From positions 1 to 18,187 of the forward strand of contig JAYVXO010000098.1 of assembly GCA_043785105.1 (NCBI GenBank): a stretch of 18,187 nt of DNA, in the 5' to 3' direction. Shown here piece after piece: positions 14,273 through 18,187 of the stretch. The first letter of the stretch is position 1. Every line of letters starts with the position of its first letter. A program made the position numbers and the translations under genes. The notes beneath the pieces were generated by a model that was not told where the DNA came from, did no database searches, and saw only the letters and a program-made list of their open reading frames with translations. Source of the DNA: Fimbriiglobus sp043785105 (lineage in GTDB: Bacteria; Planctomycetota; Planctomycetia; Gemmatales; Gemmataceae).

Positions 14273-16582
14273 GTGACTCATGATCGTACCATTTCTGCGG
14301 ATTCTCAGGGCGCCTTGGACAGCCCATCCGCTGGCACAAACCCGCTCATGGCGGTCGCCCGGCGGGCCATTTCGATGGACCCCCATTTTGACGCGGACCT
14401 GCCGACGGTCGGTCTGAACCCGCTCGTCGTCATCACGCGCCGGTGGCCGTTGCTGCTGGTCGGGTTGGTCATCGGCCTGTTGGCCGGTGTCCTCATTCAC
14501 ATGACCGGCACGCCGGCGTACCAATCCGGCGCGCAGTTGCTCGTCTTGAAAAAGCGCACGGACATCGTCGGCCAAGGCGGCGACGTTCGGGTGGGTGTGG
14601 TCGAAGACTACGTCGCCACGCAACTGACCCTGATTAAGTCCGAACGAATTCGCATGTCTGCCGCGAAGGAACTGCAGAACTTGCCGGTGAAGAATCCGCT
14701 GCCCGAAGACCCGTATGCCATAGCCGGGATGATCCAAGCGGGGTTGAAGGTGGACCGTGACAAGGACACCACCAGTGCCAACGGCATCGGCAGTGGTGTC
14801 GTTCTCTTGTCGTTCCGGGGGCCGGACCCGGCGGACACCAAGCTCTACTTGGACGCCGTGATTAAGGCGTATTCCGGAGAACTCTCTGGCGTCTACGACA
14901 CCGCAACCAAAGAGCGACTCGCAAACTTGGAGAAAAACCTGGATGCTAACAAAGCGGAAAAAAAACGCGCCGGCGAAGACTGGCTTGAATTACAAAAAGA
15001 GTTGAGCCGGATCACGACGGAAGACGTGGTGAACGTGCGGTCGCGGGTCTCGTCGCAAAAGGACAAACTCAACCAGCTCCAGTTGAGTAACATCGAAGTC
15101 AACAGTCAACTCGAACTCATTCAGCAAGCCGGTAACAACCGTCGGGACCGGATCGCGGTGATGGCAACACTGACGGGGCTATCCAAAGCGGGTACGTTCG
15201 GCGAGCAATCGAGCTTAGAAAACTCCCTGAAATTATTAGAAGTTCAACGCAGGGGGTTGACCGAACGGCTAGGAAAAGATCACCCCCAGATGAAGGAACT
15301 CGAAACCCAAATTGACTACTACAAAGCGGAAATTGCCCGCCTCAACCCGGACGATCCCAACGGACAACTGGATGAACTTGCTGCGACTGCTAAGCAACGA
15401 GCACAGTTGCAAAAAACGAACGAACTGCAAATCAAGAACTTGGAAGCCCGACTCAGTAAAGATGAAGATACGCTCATTAGTGCCGGTGGAATTAAGAGCA
15501 AGATGGATGTCCTGACGGCACAGATCACGCAGCTCGAATCCCAAATCAACCTGCTCAATTCCGACAAGCGCACGACACAAGTCTCCTCCAATGCGGGCGG
15601 CTATAGTGCGTCCGCGATCACGCCGCCGAGCATTGGCGCGAAAGTCGCGCCAGTCTTATTTCAGTCCTTGCTAATGGGGTTAGTGATTGGGTTAGGATTG
15701 GGCGGGCTTGGGATGTTGATCGCGGAGTTGAACGACAAGAGTTTCAAATCCCCTGGTGAAATTCGCCGCCGACTCGGGTTGGCCGTCATTGGTCACATCC
15801 CGCGCATTCGGCTTGAACTTCCCGGCGGATCCGATGCGCCCGGCGAATTCCAACCGGCGCTCGTCGCGGCGGTTCGACCGCGCTCGATGGAAGCCGAAGC
15901 CTACCGCGGCATCCGCACGCAGTTGTTGTTCAGCACCCAGGGCCTCGGGCACCAAGTGATTCAGGTGACGAGTCCCAACCCCGGCGACGGCAAGTCCACG
16001 CTGGCGGCGAACCTGGCGATCACGATTGCCCAGGGGGGCAAGCGAGTGGTGTTGGTCGATTGCGACTTCCGCAAGCCGCAGGTCCATAAACTCTTCGGCC
16101 TGACGACGAACGACGTGGGCGTCGCCACAATCATCGCGGGCAACGCCCCGATGGCCAAGGCCCTCCGCCGCTCCCCGATTCCGAACCTCGACCTCATGCC
16201 GTGCGGCCCGCGCCCGGAGTCCCCTGCCGAACTCTTCATGACGCTCCGGTTCCACCAACTCTTAACGGAACTGAGGAATGCGTATGACTACGTCATCATC
16301 GACACGCCGCCGATCCTGGCCGTCAGCGACCCGGCCGCCATCGCGTCCCAGGTTGATGGCATCATGTTGGTCATCAAGCTGACGAAGAATTCCCGCCCCA
16401 GCGCCGAACGAACCCGTGAACAACTTACCGCAATTGGTGCCAACATTATCGGCGTGGTCGTCAACGGTGGGAACACCAGCTCACAGGGTTATGAAGGCTA
16501 CAATTATGGCTCCGGCGGCGGCTACAAGTATGCGGATTACGAGTACGCCACCGATTACCACGACGACCCCGCACCGAAGTAA
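14273..16582 (+). CDS. Polysaccharide co-polymerase / BY tyrosine autokinase (Wzc-type)
   Basis: A 769-residue protein from GTG 14273. A proline/charge-mixed N-terminus precedes a membrane helix (about 58-77), an extracytoplasmic Wzz-type chain-length domain with long coiled coil (about 200-445, rich in K, E, Q), a second helix (about 461-485), and a cytoplasmic BY-kinase domain. The kinase has EAYRGIRTQL ahead of Walker A GDGKST (571-576), Walker A' VLVDCDFR (593-600, aspartates 596 and 598) and Walker B VIIDTPP (674-680). The last about 30 residues carry eight tyrosines, the expected autophosphorylation cluster. The protein would set polymer length and export in step with its phosphorylation. 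The CpsB-type phosphatase encoded after it is the expected reverse enzyme. A 154-nt gap separates it from the transferase, so it may have its own promoter. Confidence 0.95.
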   Translation: MTHDRTISADSQGALDSPSAGTNPLMAVARRAISMDPHFDADLPTVGLNPLVVITRRWPLLLVGLVIGLLAGVLIHMTGTPAYQSGAQLLVLKKRTDIVGQGGDVRVGVVEDYVATQLTLIKSERIRMSAAKELQNLPVKNPLPEDPYAIAGMIQAGLKVDRDKDTTSANGIGSGVVLLSFRGPDPADTKLYLDAVIKAYSGELSGVYDTATKERLANLEKNLDANKAEKKRAGEDWLELQKELSRITTEDVVNVRSRVSSQKDKLNQLQLSNIEVNSQLELIQQAGNNRRDRIAVMATLTGLSKAGTFGEQSSLENSLKLLEVQRRGLTERLGKDHPQMKELETQIDYYKAEIARLNPDDPNGQLDELAATAKQRAQLQKTNELQIKNLEARLSKDEDTLISAGGIKSKMDVLTAQITQLESQINLLNSDKRTTQVSSNAGGYSASAITPPSIGAKVAPVLFQSLLMGLVIGLGLGGLGMLIAELNDKSFKSPGEIRRRLGLAVIGHIPRIRLELPGGSDAPGEFQPALVAAVRPRSMEAEAYRGIRTQLLFSTQGLGHQVIQVTSPNPGDGKSTLAANLAITIAQGGKRVVLVDCDFRKPQVHKLFGLTTNDVGVATIIAGNAPMAKALRRSPIPNLDLMPCGPRPESPAELFMTLRFHQLLTELRNAYDYVIIDTPPILAVSDPAAIASQVDGIMLVIKLTKNSRPSAERTREQLTAIGANIIGVVVNGGNTSSQGYEGYNYGSGGGYKYADYEYATDYHDDPAPK

Positions 16583-16598
16583 TCCGTAACTAAGAATT

Positions 16599-16685
16599 TT
16601 CACCACAGAGGGCACAGAGAGCCACAGAGCAGAATTAAACTTGTATTGAATTTCCTCTGTGGCTCTCTGTGCCCTCTGTGGTGAA
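16599..16685. repeat. Perfect 31-bp inverted repeat (CACCACAGAGGG family)
   Basis: Arms at 16599-16629 and 16655-16685 are exact complements, beginning TTCACCACAGAGGGCAC, around a 25-nt A/T-rich loop. It starts 17 nt after the kinase stop and ends 58 nt before the phosphatase start. Sequences of the form CACCACAGAG.CACAGAG recur in many bacterial genomes as dispersed intergenic repeats. It would give a very strong RNA hairpin between kinase and phosphatase and may uncouple their expression; it is followed by CGGTTTTTC (about 16687), so a terminator-like effect is possible. Confidence 0.9.
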
Positions 16686-16743
16686 TCGGTTTTTCAGAGG
16701 CCCAGAGCAATGAGTTACACCCCGCCTAACGATCGCCACTAGA

Positions 16744-17526
16744 ATGCTTCCGATCGCTGACACGCACGTGCATTTGCTAGCCGGGCTGGACGACGGCCCC
16801 GTGTCGCTTGACGAAGCCCTCACCATGTGCCGGATGTTGGTCGCCGAAGGCGCTCGTCATGCCACTGCACTTGCGCACCAAAACCCGGACTACCCGGACA
16901 ATACCGCGACCCATCTCCAAGATGCTGCCACCAAACTGGCAGCGGCATTAGCGATTCAACAAATCCCGCTATCGGTTTATCCGACCGGCGAAGTGATGCT
17001 CTCGGTGAACACGTTCCCGGAGTGGAAGGCGGGTCGCCTTCTCACCGTGGGCGGGCACGGTCGAAGTCTGCTCGTGGAAATGCCACACGATCTGTTCTTT
17101 GACGTGCGACCACTGGCGGCGGAGTTGAAACCGTCCGGGGTCCGCCTCATCATCGCCCATGCGGAGCGGTACCCGGAATTGATCTATGATGACGAACTCC
17201 TGAACCAATTCCTGGCCGCCGGGTGCTTGATCCAAGTGACCGCCGCCGAACTCGCCGACCCCAGTAGCTTGGCCCACGAACGGGCCTTAAAAAACTGGGT
17301 CAAACGAGGGATCGTTCACCTGATCGGCAGTGACGGCCACAACCTCGAACGCCGCCCGCCTCGGTTGCGGGCGGGGATGCAAACCCTGGCCCGCTGGGCC
17401 GGCCAATCCGCCGCCGACCGCATCGGCGGCATCTGGAGCACCGCCATCCTCCAAGGCAAGCCCGTCAACCCGCCCGCCCCGCAGCCCAAGCCCCGCAACT
17501 GGTTCGCCCGGCTGTTCGAGGGGTGA
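16744..17526 (+). CDS. CpsB/CapC-type PHP tyrosine-protein phosphatase
   Basis: A 260-residue protein of the PHP (metal-dependent phosphoesterase) fold. Metal-binding motifs are DTHVH (6-10), the family signature GLDDGP (14-19), H45, E112, IAHAERYP (137-144) and GSDGHN (195-200). These correspond to the CpsB family, which uses manganese or similar ions to remove phosphate from the tyrosine tail of BY kinases in capsule and exopolysaccharide systems. Family members are about 240-260 residues. The C-terminal PAPQPKPRNWFARLFEG tail is a short basic/hydrophobic extension that might touch the membrane. The gene follows the BY kinase on the same strand, across the strong hairpin, so kinase and phosphatase form a matched pair. 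No Shine-Dalgarno is evident before ATG 16744. Confidence 0.93.
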   Translation: MLPIADTHVHLLAGLDDGPVSLDEALTMCRMLVAEGARHATALAHQNPDYPDNTATHLQDAATKLAAALAIQQIPLSVYPTGEVMLSVNTFPEWKAGRLLTVGGHGRSLLVEMPHDLFFDVRPLAAELKPSGVRLIIAHAERYPELIYDDELLNQFLAAGCLIQVTAAELADPSSLAHERALKNWVKRGIVHLIGSDGHNLERRPPRLRAGMQTLARWAGQSAADRIGGIWSTAILQGKPVNPPAPQPKPRNWFARLFEG

Positions 17527-17572
17527 AAGCCCACGAACGATCGTTCGTGGGCTTTCCGGATCGTTCGTGGGT
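17526..17572. repeat. Palindrome plus half-copy between convergent genes
   Basis: AAAGCCCACGAACGA at 17526-17540 pairs exactly with 17541-17555, giving a 30-bp uninterrupted palindrome, followed by a further half-site (GGATCGTTCGTGGGTTTTC, about 17558-17576). The stem end overlaps the last base of the phosphatase stop codon. The palindrome ends TTT on one side and AAA on the other, and it lies between convergent genes, so it could serve as a bidirectional terminator, although hairpins without loops form less readily. It also looks like a dispersed repeat. Confidence 0.65.
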
Positions 17573-17582
17573 TTTCTGGGAC

Positions 17583-18187
17583 TCACTTCTTCTCACCCAA
17601 CTCGGCGGCATGGCGTTTGGCTTCCTCCGTACTGCGCAGCATCCCCACAACTTCGCGCCACGCCGCCTTCTTGTCTGCCTGCTGACTCACACTGGCCAGG
17701 ATCAACTTGCGTTCGCTCTCGGTCGGCAACCGCCCCAAGTTCATCGCCGTCAGCAACTCCAGGATTTGCTCATCCGACCGCTTGCCATCGACGACGGCGT
17801 CTACGAATACGGCGTTGCGTGACACAACAGTTTGCTGACGCAATTGGGAATCACGTTTTTCGAGCATTCGATACGCGGCTTCGTAGTATTCTTGGGCAGC
17901 AATCTTTAACATCATCTTCTGCGATTCACTGCGGCAGTTCTTTTCAAGCGTCGGGTCTTTCAAAACAAGCTGACCGAGTTTCGCCTTTTTCTCCGCGTCC
18001 TTGTCGCCGACGAAATACTCCCGTTCGATCCGCGTCGGGGCGCGCCCGTAGGCTTGTTTGGTGACCTGCGTTAAGAACTCTTCGTCCAGATTATACTCTG
18101 CCCGGTAGTAAATGATCTTTTTCTGTGAGCTAGATTCTGTTCTACTCTCCTTCTCACAACGGAAGGGAGTCCCGAATGGCCGCCTGG
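17583..18187 (-). CDS. 3' part of an unidentified gene (partial, runs off right edge)
   Basis: Read by hand on the minus strand, the frame is open from the window edge (18185) to the TGA at 17583-17585, giving 200 residues with no stop; the start lies beyond the window. A TTG at 17963 is not needed as a start because the frame continues upstream. Two segments resemble each other: LDEEFLTQVTKQAYGRAPT..E (nt about 18091-18025) and ILELLTAMNLGRLPTESE (nt about 17760-17700), each followed by a K/D-rich helix. The 'GR.PT..E' pattern is reminiscent of the DUF1549/DUF1553 cytochrome-associated proteins abundant in planctomycetes, where GRPPT..E occurs. That is only a resemblance; the rest of the gene is needed. 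There is no membrane segment in the visible part; it ends in a charged, lysine-rich tail. Confidence 0.65.
   Translation of the reverse strand, partial: RRPFGTPFRCEKESRTESSSQKKIIYYRAEYNLDEEFLTQVTKQAYGRAPTRIEREYFVGDKDAEKKAKLGQLVLKDPTLEKNCRSESQKMMLKIAAQEYYEAAYRMLEKRDSQLRQQTVVSRNAVFVDAVVDGKRSDEQILELLTAMNLGRLPTESERKLILASVSQQADKKAAWREVVGMLRSTEEAKRHAAELGEKK

Noticed and set aside
13940..14737. Minus-strand 265-codon frame across the transferase-kinase junction
   Set aside because: It overlaps the two certain genes in antisense and shows no recognisable protein features.

Overview
The window looks like a chromosomal segment from a Gemmata-type planctomycete (family Gemmataceae or close). The pointers are moderately high GC, a giant secreted WD40 protein, an exosortase fused to an EpsI domain, and dense families of dispersed palindromic repeats that read as spurious LARRASEG-type peptides when translated. 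The genus assignment is inference from remembered family features, not from a search.

Layout: (i) 1-540 is a repeat-rich gap with no credible gene. (ii) 541-4754 is a compact run of plus-strand genes: a YidB-family protein, glycogen synthase (glgA), a putative-addiction-module antitoxin and its RelE/ParE toxin, a GalT-family nucleotidyltransferase and nadD. From glgA to nadD the gaps are 4-25 nt, so this is probably one transcript, with the toxin-antitoxin pair lodged inside a sugar-nucleotide/glycogen operon. (iii) 4909-9338 carries two large exported proteins of unknown role: one made of three tandem ~130-residue helical units, and a 1019-residue protein with about 21 WD40-like blades. (iv) 9339-9752 is a gap containing a long perfect palindrome.

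(v) 9753-17526 is an exopolysaccharide/protein-sorting locus: exosortase-EpsI fusion, a repeat island of about 490 bp, a specialised NusG-like antiterminator, a WecA/MraY-type undecaprenyl-phosphate sugar-1-phosphate transferase with an unusual C-terminal domain, a Wzc-type BY tyrosine autokinase with chain-length domain, and a CpsB-type PHP phosphatase. The expected logic is as follows: the transferase starts glycan assembly on lipid carrier, the BY kinase and phosphatase cycle tyrosine phosphorylation to control polymer length and export, the NusG paralogue helps polymerase traverse the operon, and the exosortase processes sorting-signal proteins encoded elsewhere (none with an evident C-terminal sorting tail is seen here). 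(vi) 17583 to the right edge is the 3' end of a minus-strand gene, convergent with the phosphatase and separated from it by a palindrome.

The features most worth following up are the composite inverted-repeat island between exosortase and antiterminator genes, the extra domain on the initiating transferase, the possibility that the GalT homologue is an ADP-glucose phosphorylase beside glgA, and the two unexplained exported repeat proteins. No RNA genes, CRISPR array or transposase gene were recognised.
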